From the NCBI GenBank assembly GCA_021613535.1, contig CP075494.1:620001-684000 (forward strand): a DNA stretch of 64,000 nt. Direction: 5' to 3'. A program made the translations under genes and the position numbers. Below, one piece after another: positions 23,863 to 34,764 of this stretch (the stretch's first letter is position 1; every line of letters starts with the position of its first letter). The DNA is from Adineta vaga (taxonomy: Eukaryota > Rotifera). The notes below the pieces were generated by a model, which worked only from the letters and a program-made list of their open reading frames with translations, had not been told where the DNA came from and did not search any database.

Positions 23863-24387
23863 TTACTTCACCTGTTTCATTGAACGATGGTATCGATGAT
23901 TTTCAGTGGCAATCGCAAAGCTTGTTCCATTGTTCATCGATCCAACCATGTTTTGACTACAAGTAGATCTTGTTGGTTCAGTTCGACGATAGCACGTAGT
24001 AAGAATATAAGAGTCCTGTTTGGTAAAGCAAAGAATATAGGATGATCACGAAAATTTGCAAATGCCTAACCAGTTGTAGACGATCTTTATAGCCGTTCGA
24101 TTTATTTTCTATTGAGCCAATGTTGGTATTTGATGGTCGAACGCATGCATATGTAGTAGCATTAGATTTCAGGGATTTTACTGGCATATGTTGAGGCTAT
24201 ATTAAATTGAATTAAAGAATAATGAAAAAACAAGAAGCATTCATACTCGAGTATGAAACGGTCGACAACAACGACGTGAAGTAGGTGTTTTACGAACACA
24301 CACTATAGATAAAGCAGAATGATGTAAACTTTTGTCTTTTCTTGTAAAACGAGACGGTATTTCTAGACTTTGACCAGCTCTTATTCT
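23863..24387 (-). CDS. unrecognised spliced gene, 3' part
   Basis: Three minus-strand exons (24387-24247, 24196-24071, 24015-23863) are each open, each a multiple of three, and bounded by canonical sites (TTTACAG acceptor and GTATGA donor; ATATAG acceptor and GTTAGG donor; AAACAG acceptor). Together they encode 139 residues ending VK-stop. The protein is basic, Ser/Thr/Asn-rich and Cys-containing (SIVCVRKTPTSRRCCRPF, TTYACVRPSNTN, TTCYRRTEPTRSTC). It has no membrane span or known motif and may be a disordered cytoplasmic tail. Upstream exons must exist because the first exon begins at an acceptor. An open segment at 24662-24934 on the same strand is a candidate, but I could not join it. Function unknown. 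Confidence 0.45.
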
Positions 24388-25120
24388 CTGTAAATGAATT
24401 CCAACTTGCTTTATTCAAATATAATAAATGCGTATATTTAATTATTCTTTTTCAGACAATCAATTTATCTGTTTACATTTGTCTCTCCAATTGTATTACA
24501 TGTAGTATGAAGGGGCTTCTAGATTGTAATTACTTTACTAAGCAATTTTAGCGACGCAATATATAGTTCACAGACCTCGAACGAAAGTATATATACTTGA
24601 ATTTTTCGTACTTTTTCGACTAAAAAGTATTTACTTGGGTTTTAAGAAATTTACTTTGTACTTAATTTGAGAAGTACAAGTGTGATGTATGTATTGTGAC
24701 CAGAAGAAACAAAAGGAGAACACACACTCCAAAGCAAAGCGAAGCGCATATATATCCTAGGTCATGTATACATGACTCAGGAATCATATACAAATGAGTT
24801 AGGAATGCCTTGACTCGTGAGATATCACGGCGAGATGCAGTGACAACACGAAAAATACTTTTAATTCCTGTACTTGTAATCATCCAAGCTCTGATAGTGC
24901 AATTCTTAAAATGCATGGATTCTTGTGCAAACATGTTGACACAGATTTAATTAAAAAAAAAGTTCCTAAAACGAAAAACAAATATCCAAATATATAATTA
25001 TTTTCTGAAAAGAATAGGAATGTCTTCAACTACTTTGAAAAGACACGCCAAGAAGCACTATACACACTATTCTAATTAAATTTTTCGTTTTTGTAATATT
25101 CATGAAATCAAATGAGGGTT

Positions 25121-25223
25121 TAGGTGTGGGTGCTTGAGTGTGGGTATGTGTGGATGTGAGGTGAGGATGGGTGTGCGGTGATATTAGATATCCCTGACTT
25201 ACCCTCACACCCACACCCACCCA
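25121..25223. repeat. TGTGGG inverted repeat (copy 8)
   Basis: TAGGTGTGGGTGCTTGAGTG and further GT-rich sequence face ACCCTCACACCCACACCCACCC. The G/T arm is long and degenerate. Confidence 0.75.
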
Positions 25224-25279
25224 GTTCATTTATTCATTATGAGAATTTGTTGTTGTCTAAGGTATAATTGAAACAGTAG

Positions 25280-25326
25280 GAGTGGGTGTGAGTGAGATTG
25301 ATCAATAAATATACCACTCACACCCT
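25280..25326. repeat. TGTGGG-type inverted repeat (copy 9)
   Basis: GGAGTGGGTGTGAGTG faces CCACTCACACCC across about 17 bases, only 57 bases from copy 8. Confidence 0.7.
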
Positions 25327-27949
25327 TTCAACAATTGAAATATTTTATAACTTTTGTTTTTGATCTATAAATGAATATTTTCCTTCTAGAAAAAACAAAT
25401 CATTTACTTTGACCAGCTTTAAATCCGAGTAAATCAATTCATTTGCAATATTAAATGAAAGAAACCAAAAACATATTACCTAATGATTTATCTTGTTGAT
25501 AAATATAAGAAATCCATGATTTTTGTATTCACCATGTATTTCAAATTATGTATAAAAATTTATATGGTAAATTCTACAAAGAAGAATTCTAATCAAGACA
25601 GAAAAATTATGTTAAAAGTGATTTAAGTATTATATACGCTATCAACTTTAGGGACAGAATGAGTCATCAACCAATAATTACGATTGACTATATGGATTAA
25701 CTAAACAAAGATTTGAAATATCATGTTTGAATAGAATACAATTTGAATTTTTTAGTATTCTAGATATACTGAAGCACTTTTTCATGGATAATTTCTCTTT
25801 GTTTTAAATAATTTTAATGAGGAATAATCAACCGATATATCTGTTTCATTTAATCTTTATGTTGAAAAATATATAAAAAAATCCTCTTTTTTCGACTAAT
25901 TAATAATATATGAAAATAAATACATGTATGATAGGTAGGGAAAGGCATCGTGACGTTTGATAACTATATAGAGAGATGTTATAGGCGACAGAGATGATTA
26001 CAGGGTATGGTAAAGGGTTAAAATGTGTTTACCCTGTAAATATAGAAGTGTTTATTATGTTTAAACAGAAACACTATTTTTTTCAGGTTTTTCAAACCAA
26101 TTAGTATACTGCATGATAGAGAACTATACCTATAAGTCATGAGGCTTATTCTATGTAAATGCTTTTTGAATAGTTTCCGATGAAAAAGGAAATTAAGTCA
26201 AGAAGAGAAATCCCACATCAGGACGTAATATTTCTAAAGATAGACACGTGCGCTTCGTCATTGAATTTTTCTGAAGATGCACAATAAATGGAGAGTAAAC
26301 TTTCTTTTTAGGTCGTTGAATTCCAGGAGAATCACTATAGGAATTGGAAAGATCTCGATTTGTTTTCAAATTTCTCTTAATTTTATTAGTATTGCTTACA
26401 AAATGCACATTGAGTCAGAGACAAGAATACAACGATCTGAAAGAGAATTTGATTCGTTATTCATAGTACATATTGAAAAGAATTCAAAAGTTAAGCTCAG
26501 ATTTCTACTTTAAAAATATTTCATCTCGAAAAAGCCCAATGGAAAACTTAAATTAGAGACAAATTAACGTAGCATGAGTTCTATAACATGTGATATCAAT
26601 AAAGATATTTTTTTAATTTCTGCTGACGATTTTCGTGGGACACAAAACTCTTTTCTCATTCGAATCCTACTTCGATAGATGCATTAGATAATTTACTACC
26701 AATCAGCTAAAACAATTACTATTACAGATTATTTAGAAAAATCCAACGATATGTATCAAATCTGCAGGATACGAAAATGTTATCCTGCAATTATTTCTGT
26801 TCCGAAGTGAGTAATACTTGGAAGTTTCATTCTAAAATTACGTCACTTATTTTTATTGATGAATAATTACATATCTTCAGAATGATTTCTTAATTTTTCT
26901 TTCGTTCCGAAAAAGAATCACGTTCTCATTTTGGTATTAACCTTCAAATAATATTGACCTTATTAGATTTATTCTGTATAATAAAGGAAGTTTTCAAAAG
27001 TTCTATACTATCAATAAATAACTAAATGGAAGGAAATATTAATTAAATAGTATATAATTTATTTATATTGAAGGAGTTAAATGACTTTAATATATACATT
27101 TACTAGTAGTTTATCATTTGTGTTCCTAAATCAATCGGAAAAGTATCCTTATCATGCAACGGGAAGATGAGGATGAATAAAAGGATATGATGTTCCATGT
27201 ATATTATGATCATAAATGTACAATGTAATAAAATGATTGATTTTCTAATTAAAAATTAATTAAACAATACTTGCTTGATTCTTATAAAACTATTTATTTA
27301 ATTATTTTAGAATCGGACTTTTCTCAAATTGAGAAAAAAATTGAATTCTTTTTTTATGTTACTTTTTGTAGATTTCTTTAATATTTTTTTCTTATCCATA
27401 TAAGAATATGCAAATCTTCTTTCAACGTAATCGAAACTCATAAACATCATATCCAATGACAAGTTTAGTCTGATTAATAAAACAAAGTCGAAAAATATTT
27501 TTCCCATCTTTCAACTGAAAATGACGTAAAAAAGCACGAATAATCGATTGATATGATGGAATAATATTGATGTACTTTAACTATAATAACGAATTAAAAA
27601 AACTTTCTTTATCAAAACTCCCATTTTTTTCCAACAAATATTGACTTTCTGAAGTGTAATCAAATCTCTTCTGTAAAGAATACGTACTCGGCACCGATAA
27701 CAAAATAACGCCCACTGAATCGAACATAAATTACTCATACATATTATCGTGTATACGTATAAAAGGAAAAAAACGGAAAGCACAAAAGGCACGGAACGTC
27801 GAGTGATCACAAAAATAAGCAAAAAGAAGAAGAGCGAGGATATGTGATCGTTGACATAAAGTCAAGAAAAAAAATAATCATATTCTTTCAAACATAATAA
27901 GATATACTGTTTTCTTTTAGATTTTTTTCATACGATAATCTATTAGATA

Positions 27950-29317
27950 ATGGCTACAAGTGAGTCTTCTATTGAATCATTGTCTACAGTAATGATAGAT
28001 ATGGGAACGGAATCCGTTCGTGATTCTGCATCACATTCAACTACTATCGCTCAACTTCGTACTAGTCTTCTGTCTCGTAAGAAAATTCCTAATAACATTG
28101 TTTTTTTCGACAGTAATGGTTATATATTTACTGATGAAGCTGAACAATCAACAAATATGAAACAATTAGCAAATGAACAGAATATTGTAACCTTGAAAAC
28201 CAATAGAAGTAATCGAAGCCCAGTACAGATTCCGGAACCAAAACATAAACGTAATGACAGAAACTCAGAAGTTACATATATTCAAACACTTAATCAAACA
28301 ACAAGAACACCTTTGTCCGAGATTAAAATAACTGATTCACCATCCGAAAGTTCTTTTTCTAATTCTAACTCGATTAAATATGCGTCTGAATTAGATTGGG
28401 CAATGTGGAGAGAAATTTTTCGAAAGTCAAATCTTTGTTATGGTATTCGAATGGATAAAAATACACCTGAATGTGCCCTATATCCTGCATTCGAATTTCA
28501 ACATTCTACTAATAGTACTTTTCAACCTAAAGTTGAAGATTCATTTATTAGAAAAGATTATATCAAAGATAAGGAAATGCAAATTTCGTTTGTCTCAAGT
28601 GATTTTTTCGATGGTGAATTAGCAATTACTTGCCCGTATGTTGGCATTGGTGTCAATGGCGGATATTTTAAAAGTAAGGCTCAAACAAGTACAGAAAGAC
28701 TTGTATATAAAATACGATGCGATAAATATCCACGTGTCATTTTAACACTCGATTCATCTTATATGAAACCAACAACTAGTTTTATCCGAAAAATTGATGA
28801 AATACTTTCACTGTCCACAATAAATCAACAAATTATTGAATTAAAAAATTTCTACAAACAATATGGTCATGTCTATGCTACTAAAGTTGTGTTAGGTGGT
28901 AACTGTTATCGTAAAGAAACACATATTGTTAACGATATTGCAGAAGAAAATAAATTACGAGTGAATGCTGGAGTTTCATGTAAACTTCCAGTTTTTCCAT
29001 CACCCAGTGTTCAAGTTGGTAGTGAACATCAGAAAAATTCACAAACAAAAACATCTGATCAAACTTCTGATTTGCTGTGGGAAACTGTAGGGGGTGATGT
29101 GTTAAAATTTAATAGCCAAAATATGACTCCATGGAAAGACACTCTTTATGATCCATTACTGTGGCGTGTTATTGAACAAGATGATTATCAACCAATCATA
29201 ACAATACTTGATGAACAACGAAAAAGAAAAATTGAAGAAATTGAAAATTATTATAAAGCAAAAAACCAAGAAACTGATAGTTCTGAAGAAGAAGAAGAAG
29301 AAATCGATATAAAATAA
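27950..29317 (+). CDS. MACPF-domain protein with N-terminal ubiquitin-like segment
   Basis: A single exon of 455 residues, ATG to TAA. Residues about 30-85 (TIAQLRTSLLSRKKIP, IVFFDSNGYIFTDEAEQ) have the spacing of a ubiquitin-like fold. A Ser/Asn-rich linker follows. The segment from about 145 to 430 resembles the membrane-attack-complex/perforin fold: the signature helix FYKQYGHVYATKVVLGG (301-317) matches the family Y/F-G-T/H-H-Y...GG motif. The closing DLLWETVGGD and WRVIEQDDYQPI match the C-terminal strands of intracellular MACPF proteins. No signal peptide is present, so secretion is not indicated. Family members insert into membranes in immunity or development; whether this one forms pores cannot be read from sequence. 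The acidic tail (SSEEEEEEIDIK) is notable. Confidence 0.65.
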   Translation: MATSESSIESLSTVMIDMGTESVRDSASHSTTIAQLRTSLLSRKKIPNNIVFFDSNGYIFTDEAEQSTNMKQLANEQNIVTLKTNRSNRSPVQIPEPKHKRNDRNSEVTYIQTLNQTTRTPLSEIKITDSPSESSFSNSNSIKYASELDWAMWREIFRKSNLCYGIRMDKNTPECALYPAFEFQHSTNSTFQPKVEDSFIRKDYIKDKEMQISFVSSDFFDGELAITCPYVGIGVNGGYFKSKAQTSTERLVYKIRCDKYPRVILTLDSSYMKPTTSFIRKIDEILSLSTINQQIIELKNFYKQYGHVYATKVVLGGNCYRKETHIVNDIAEENKLRVNAGVSCKLPVFPSPSVQVGSEHQKNSQTKTSDQTSDLLWETVGGDVLKFNSQNMTPWKDTLYDPLLWRVIEQDDYQPIITILDEQRKRKIEEIENYYKAKNQETDSSEEEEEEIDIK

Positions 29318-29744
29318 AGTATGTGTAAGTTCTGAATAATTTCAAATTCTTTTTTTTTTAAACGATCAGATTATTTCCTCAAAAGTTTTCAAACATAATT
29401 AAAATAACAAAAAATAGATTGTATAAATTCGGTTTTTAGTATGTTCGTAGGATTTTAACAAACGATTTAGAGGAAAAATTTACCTTTAAGAAATGTATTT
29501 TAGTTTGTTAAGACTATTGATTTTCAAACACAGAAACCAAATTAGTCTTATCCTTATATTCTTAAAACCAATCAAAGAATGCTTTCTTTTTGCTAGAACA
29601 CTCTAAAAATCTGAAGCTTTGCACGGAAACTGTTTTTACAAGAGGAAATTGACATATAAAAAAGTCACTTATCAATGACGTTTTATCACAGTCGAAATCA
29701 TTTTTCAACGTAATAATAATTTTGATTATTTTATGGACATTTAG
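29318..29744. other. spacer upstream of NHL gene
   Basis: No first exon for the downstream NHL gene could be found here. Confidence 0.4.
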
Positions 29745-30679
29745 ATACAAAGTGGAGACAACGCGCAATTACAGTTGCAGGAGGATATGGTGAAGGTAAC
29801 CAATTAAATCAATTAAATGAACCACTAGATATATACATTGATGGTGAATTCATTTATATCGCCGATGCTGGCAATCATCGTATTATTCGGTTTACACCAA
29901 CTGTAGATGACGGCCAGATTGTCGCCGGTGGAAACGGTAGAGGAAATAAAATAAATCAATTAAATCGACCAGCGAATGTCATTGTTGATAGAACTGATAA
30001 TTCTTTGATTATATTTGACTCGATGAATGAACGAGTAATGCGATGGTCTCTTGCAAATAATAGAACATACGGAGAAGTTATTATTTCAAAAATTAAGTGT
30101 AGTGGAATAACGATGGATAAGGACGGATCAATTTATGCTTTTGATTTATCTGAATACGTAATTAGACGCTGGAGAAAAGGTGAAAATAATGGGACAATCA
30201 TAACTGATGTATATAAACATTCGAAATTTTTCAATTCCTTTAAATATGGTAATATCTTTGTTGACAATGATCATTCGTTGTATGTGATGAAATATGAAAG
30301 AAAAACGAACAATGACCCTCATGATTCATATGAATGGTGCCGTAGTTATGTGGATAAATGGACGACAAATGATGGAAAATGGATTCCAATCATTGATAAT
30401 GGAAGTTATGAAAAGTTCAACAACAAATCAATTATGGCCACAGCACTACTTGTCGATGAACTGGATGATATCTATGTAGTAGATAGTGATAATGGTAGAG
30501 TAATACGTTGGTCAGAAGATGGCAGCATAGGAAGAGTAATTGTCGGTGAAGGTGTGAACGGAGGGGAAGCAAATCAGCTCAATCATCCTTCTGGAATAGC
30601 ATTTGATCACAAGGGCAATCTAATGGTTGCTGATCGATCGAATCATCGTATACAAAAATTTGAAATTGATCGAAATTAA
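29745..30679 (+). CDS. NHL-repeat protein, 5' end not found
   Basis: An exon opens at an acceptor (GGACATTTAG) at 29745 and stays open to TAA at 30677-30679, about 310 residues. NHL blades are clear: ITVAGGYGEGNQLNQLNEP, IYIADAGNHRIIRF, QIVAGGNGRGNKINQLNRP, NSLIIFDSMNERVMRW, IYVVDSDNGRVIRW and LMVADRSNHRIQKF. This is the pattern of a six-bladed NHL propeller, used for protein or RNA/glycan contact. No ATG or signal peptide precedes the first blade, so the gene either has a distant first exon or is a 5'-truncated copy. Its relative at 45120-46039 has a similar start (AKWTENGVTVAGG). Function beyond the propeller fold is unknown. Confidence 0.7.
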
Positions 30680-30880
30680 AAATAACGAATTTGTTAAACA
30701 AATTTTGCATCAATAGACTTCATCCATTCAAAACTTTGAACTTGATTTTTGTCTAAATGAATAAAATAATTCTGAATACTATTGAAACTGAACTCTTTAT
30801 AATAAACAACCTTTGCATAAAGAATATTATTAATTAACAGGAAGAAATCTTTTAATAAACTACGGAATCAATAGAAAACG

Positions 30881-30921
30881 GTGTGAATGTGGTGAAAAAG
30901 AGACACTCGCACTCACACCCT
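30881..30921. repeat. TGTGGG-type inverted repeat (copy 10)
   Basis: GGTGTGAATGTGG faces CTCGCACTCACACC; short and diverged. Confidence 0.65.
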
Positions 30922-31199
30922 CTCTCATCATATCAATTAGGTTAAAATTTTGATAAAAAAAAATTGTGAGTCTATTCTTGGCAACAAGGAAATGTGAAAT
31001 GAGTTATAAACGAATGTAGGAAAAGATTTATTTCTCTTGAATAAAAACAAAATGGTTATTGGTGAAAATAAAACGGTTTTTACTCTAACTACAATCAAAT
31101 AAATTCAATGGATGAAGAAAATAAAAGAATTAAAACAACGTCATGTATGTTTGGTTTGTTTTGAAAAATAGTGTCGGTTTGCGCGTCGTCCTTTTATCC

Positions 31200-31240
31200 G
31201 CACTCACACTTACACCCACACCCACCCTCAAGATTCCTTA
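31200..31240. repeat. one-armed TGTGGG repeat with CCCTCAAG border (copy 11)
   Basis: CACTTACACCCACACCCACC followed by CTCAAGATTCC. Only the C-rich arm is present; its border is the complement of the CTTGAGGG border of other copies. Confidence 0.7.
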
Positions 31241-31349
31241 AACAGTAATCGAAATATGTCGCAACTAGCTTGGAATTTCCTTCGAAAATATTTAATGGTT
31301 GTAAAACCATTTAAAACAAAAGAATAATCAATATCAGTATTCAATGATA

Positions 31350-31590
31350 TTGTATTATTGAAAAGATAAATTTTATTATTAGAACATATAATAATGATAA
31401 TAGTATCATGGGTGATTTACAAGTAAGAAAAATAGATTTGGTCTTTTATTGAATAGAATAATTATTATTTAGATTGATCCAAGTAGAGGTACAGTTGGTT
31501 TTGGTAGTGATCTTCATGGTTGGGAATTTACATTAAAAGAATTTGCAGAAATATATTCATCGAAATTTGATATTAAAATTGAAAAATAAT
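31350..31590 (+). pseudogene. fragment of translation elongation factor 2 (eEF2)
   Basis: Two short coding blocks around a 48-nt GT-AG intron read NFIIRTYNNDNSIMGDLQ, then [19 protein letters not shown] continuing [23 protein letters not shown]. This matches the eEF2 GTPase-domain segment that normally reads TY...MGDxQVDPSxGTVGFGSGLHGWAF...KQFAEIY..KF. Only about 60 of some 850 residues remain. The upstream side has stops and the downstream side ends in TAA where eEF2 would continue with the LMNRLWG region. It is a gene scrap that kept an intron, so it arose by DNA duplication rather than retroposition. No function expected. Confidence 0.8.
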
Positions 31591-31873
31591 GAAATATTTT
31601 TGGGGAAATTATTTTTATTCATCAATAGAAAATAATGATGCTCTGTATTTCATTAAATAAAATTTATAATGAATTGAATGTTTGACTTTGAAATCATGAG
31701 GGAAAAGATACGTTTTCATGATTATGGTCGATATTTGGTATGACTCTCAACAAGTATATGTTTTTGCTGCATCAGTTTATTAGAGTTTAAAAATGTGAAA
31801 GATACAGAAAAGTAAAGAGAAAAAAATAAACAGAAAAAAGAGAGAGGACAAATAGTTGAGATGGGGAAACTAA
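31591..31873. other. short AT-rich spacer
   Basis: Nothing recognisable between the eEF2 scrap and the foldback element. Confidence 0.5.
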
Positions 31874-34011
31874 CTAGGAGGCATTGCACGTAAGCCACGC
31901 CCAACGTTGCTCAATGACCATCTCCGATTGGGCCCATATTTTTACAGTAGGTAGACCATGTTATGTTAGGAAAAAACCCAAAATTTCAGCTCAAACGAAT
32001 AAGCCGTTCTGGAGATATAAGTGTTACAAGTGTCATGGGTAGAGCACATATGAGAGGAATTTTAGGCCAATTGTTGTAACTAAAATTTCAATATCTCAAG
32101 AAAGATAAAAGATAGAACCCTGATTTTTTTATCGTGAGTACTACCAGTGATGGGCTATCGATTGATGGTAATAAAAGTACGTGATGTTAGGATTTTTCCC
32201 ATTCGGTATTAGAGGGTCGTTGGGGTAGGTATCTAGGACACATCGATAGGATCAGCGCTGTGGGATGTTCTGAGACTAGTCTCATCTGAAAGAGCACATC
32301 AGAATGCACCGATTTCTATCTTCAAAAGTTTGTGGAAATGAACTTTGCTATAAAAACAAATTCAATAATATGTATCATTCACAGGGGTTTTGGGTAAATA
32401 GTAGTGCTCAATATTTTAAAAATCCTGTAAGAAAACCGTTTCGCTCTTCAAAAACTGACCCCATATTCTGATAGCCCATGAAATTCTGAACAAATCCATA
32501 TATAAACATTGTAAGTTTAACCTATTTTGTAAGAACAAACTTAGAGAACATTAAATGCTGCTTATATATGAAAAATATAAAAATGAATATTTTTACTTTT
32601 CTCTCTGTTTTTTCACATTTTTTCAACTGTGTTGGTAGTTAATGAAAAGTCAAACTATAAATTCTGATAGCGCGTCAAATTCTGTACCTTCTGATATAAA
32701 ACTCAAATGGCAAGATGTCTCCGTCAGTGTTCTATGTGACCCATATTGGATCGACGCAGTCAGATAGGGCTCTAAAATTATCCATATCTAGGCAATTTAG
32801 TTATATGGTGTTAGTTTCTTAACAAAATAACTGGCATATTCGGATTCAGGATAAAAAACAGCTCTAGATGACAATATTTTCTATGGGAAAAAAAATCATC
32901 GAAATATTCTGCCGTACCCCCCTACAGAGAATTTTTGGACAAAAAATTGACTGTGGTCCCCCCAGGCTTCGTATACATGAAAATTTCTTTTGCAGAAAAG
33001 TATGTTTCTTAATGCAGTTTTTCCCGCTGATTCCGAATATAATATTTCTTTTTTTCTCAGATGCTGCTATAAAACGAAAATAGCAAAATATAAACCGTTC
33101 TCTATGCTGTTATCAGAAAACGTATACAATATGGGTCACATAGAACACTGACGGAGACATCTTGCCATTTGAGTTTTATATCAGAAGGTACAGAATTTGA
33201 CGCGCTATCAGAATTTATAGTTTGACTTTTCATTAACTACCAACACAGTTGAAAAAATGTGAAAAAACAGAGAGAAAAGTAAAAATATTCATTTTTATAT
33301 TTTTCATATATAAGCAGCATTTAATGTTCTCTAAGTTTGTTCTTACAAAATAGGTTAAACTTACAATGTTTATATATGGATTTGTTCAGAATTTCATGGG
33401 CTATCAGAATATGGGGTCAGTTTTTGAAGAGCGAAACGGTTTTCTTACAGGATTTTTAAAATATTGAGCACTACTATTTACCCAAAACCCCTGTGAATGA
33501 TACATATTATTGAATTTTTTTTTATACCAAAATTCATTTCCACAAACTTTTGAAGATAGAAATCGGTGCATTCTGATGTGCTCTTTCAGATGAGACTAGT
33601 CTCAGAACATCCCACAGCGCTGATCCTATCGATGTGTCCTAGATACCTACCCCAACGACCCTCTAATACCGAATGGGAAAAATCCTAACATCACGTACTT
33701 TTATTACCATCAATCGATAGCCCATCACTGGTAGTACTCACGATAAAAAAATCAGGGTTCTATCTTTTATCTTTCTTGAGATATTGAAATTTTAGTTACA
33801 ACAATTGGCCTAAAATTCCTCTCATATGTGCTCTACCCATGACACTTGTAACACTTATATCTCCAGAACGGCTTATTCGTTTGAGCTGAAATTTTGGGTT
33901 TTTTCCTAACATAACATGGTCTACCTACTGTAAAAATATGGGCCCAATCGGAGATGGTCATTGAGCAAGGGTATGCTAAATTAGGCGTGGCTTACGTGCA
34001 ATGCCTCCTAG
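31874..34011. mobile_element. 2.1-kb foldback DNA element
   Basis: The left arm begins CTAGGAGGCATTGCACGTAA at 31874 and runs to about 32750. The right arm, about 33127-34011, is its reverse complement and ends TTACGTGCAATGCCTCCTAG. The arms are near-identical over about 880 bp, with only a few small indels (for example CCAACG in the left arm against a slightly longer AT-rich stretch in the right near 33971). The unique centre is about 375 bp. Both outer edges read CTAG, so the target duplication is probably TA or CTAG. No transposase is encoded; the short central frame at 32868-33083 has no motif. It is a non-autonomous element, and its high arm identity suggests recent insertion or gene conversion. 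Confidence 0.85.
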
Positions 34012-34159
34012 AGGATAAAGCTCGATGAGGATGACGATAATAGTTTATGAGAATGTTTGTGTTTTTTTCTTTGCCTATTTGTATTGAAGCCATTTGTCCT
34101 ACAAAAGAAAAATATAGCAATGAGCTCCCATCAAAACACGAGTGATACAACATACTCAG

Positions 34160-34764
34160 ACTTAATAACAACGACAAGAAGAAAAGTTACAAGAACAACG
34201 GTGATTGGGACAACAATCAGAACAACAACGATGATCACCATTACAACTACAATCCTTACGTTTCGAAACCAAAACGTCAAGCCATTCACGAAGGGTCAAT
34301 CATTTCTCCGCCAGGTAGTTGCCTTCGCCGGAATCGTCGGCCATCTGTGGGAGCGCCTGGCAAATTACAACGGTAATTGCCAATACGACAGCAAACCAAA
34401 CGATTACATTGATACGAGCCATTTACTTGTGACGATTGATTGTTGACGATTTGGATGGATGAAAAAAAATGTTTTGTGATTTTGCTGCTATATTGCAGGC
34501 CCTATATACCACCAAGCGGGAGGAAAGAAAAACGTACGAAAAAAATCCCCTCTACTGCTCGTCAGAAATTACTGAAGCGTTCTCCTCGTATCTCTCTATG
34601 CACAAAAAATGGCTTAATTGGTTACAACAAAGATATACCATGGTATGTAGAGCAGCGCAAATGCAAAAGCCCAATATTTTTCTTTTCAGAGGGAGGAAAG
34701 ATTATATTTATCGTGTGAGCATCATTCTATGTCGTCGAGAAAAGAGAGAAAAAGCCGGCCATAG
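34160..34764 (+). CDS. unrecognised Asn-rich, basic spliced gene (3' part)
   Basis: Three exons fit: 34160-34372, 34499-34642 and 34692-34764, with phase-consistent GT-AG introns. Exon A encodes an Asn/Asp-rich stretch (NNNDKKKSYKNNGDWDNNQ) and then KPKRQAIHEGSIISPPGSC. Exon B encodes PYIPPSGRKEKRTKKIPSTA and on to GLIGYNKDIPW. Exon C ends RKERKSRP-stop. The product is strongly basic with many K/R clusters, suggesting a nuclear or nucleic-acid-associated protein, but no domain is recognised. The upstream exon is missing; the foldback element ends only 150 bases upstream and may have cut the gene. Alternative frames through the same exons are also open, which lowers confidence. Confidence 0.35.

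Larger units (their letters stand above)
24388..27949. other. long sparse stretch with two TGTGGG hairpins
   Basis: No gene supported apart from the possible upstream exon at 24662-24934 (minus). TGTGGG copies 8 and 9 lie at 25121 and 25280. A weak inverted duplication links 26250-26310 with 26440-26490; both read FIVHxxKNS on opposite strands, but no domain is evident. Confidence 0.45.
30680..31339. other. intergenic with two TGTGGG repeats
   Basis: Holds copy 10 (30881-30920) and the one-armed copy 11 (31200-31237). No gene. Confidence 0.5.

Noticed and set aside
26193-26513. Head-to-head frames both reading FIVHxxKNS
   Set aside because: A weak inverted duplication without a recognisable domain or splice sites.
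32868-33083. Open frame in the centre of the foldback element
   Set aside because: No transposase motif, ordinary length for chance, and poor composition for a coding sequence.
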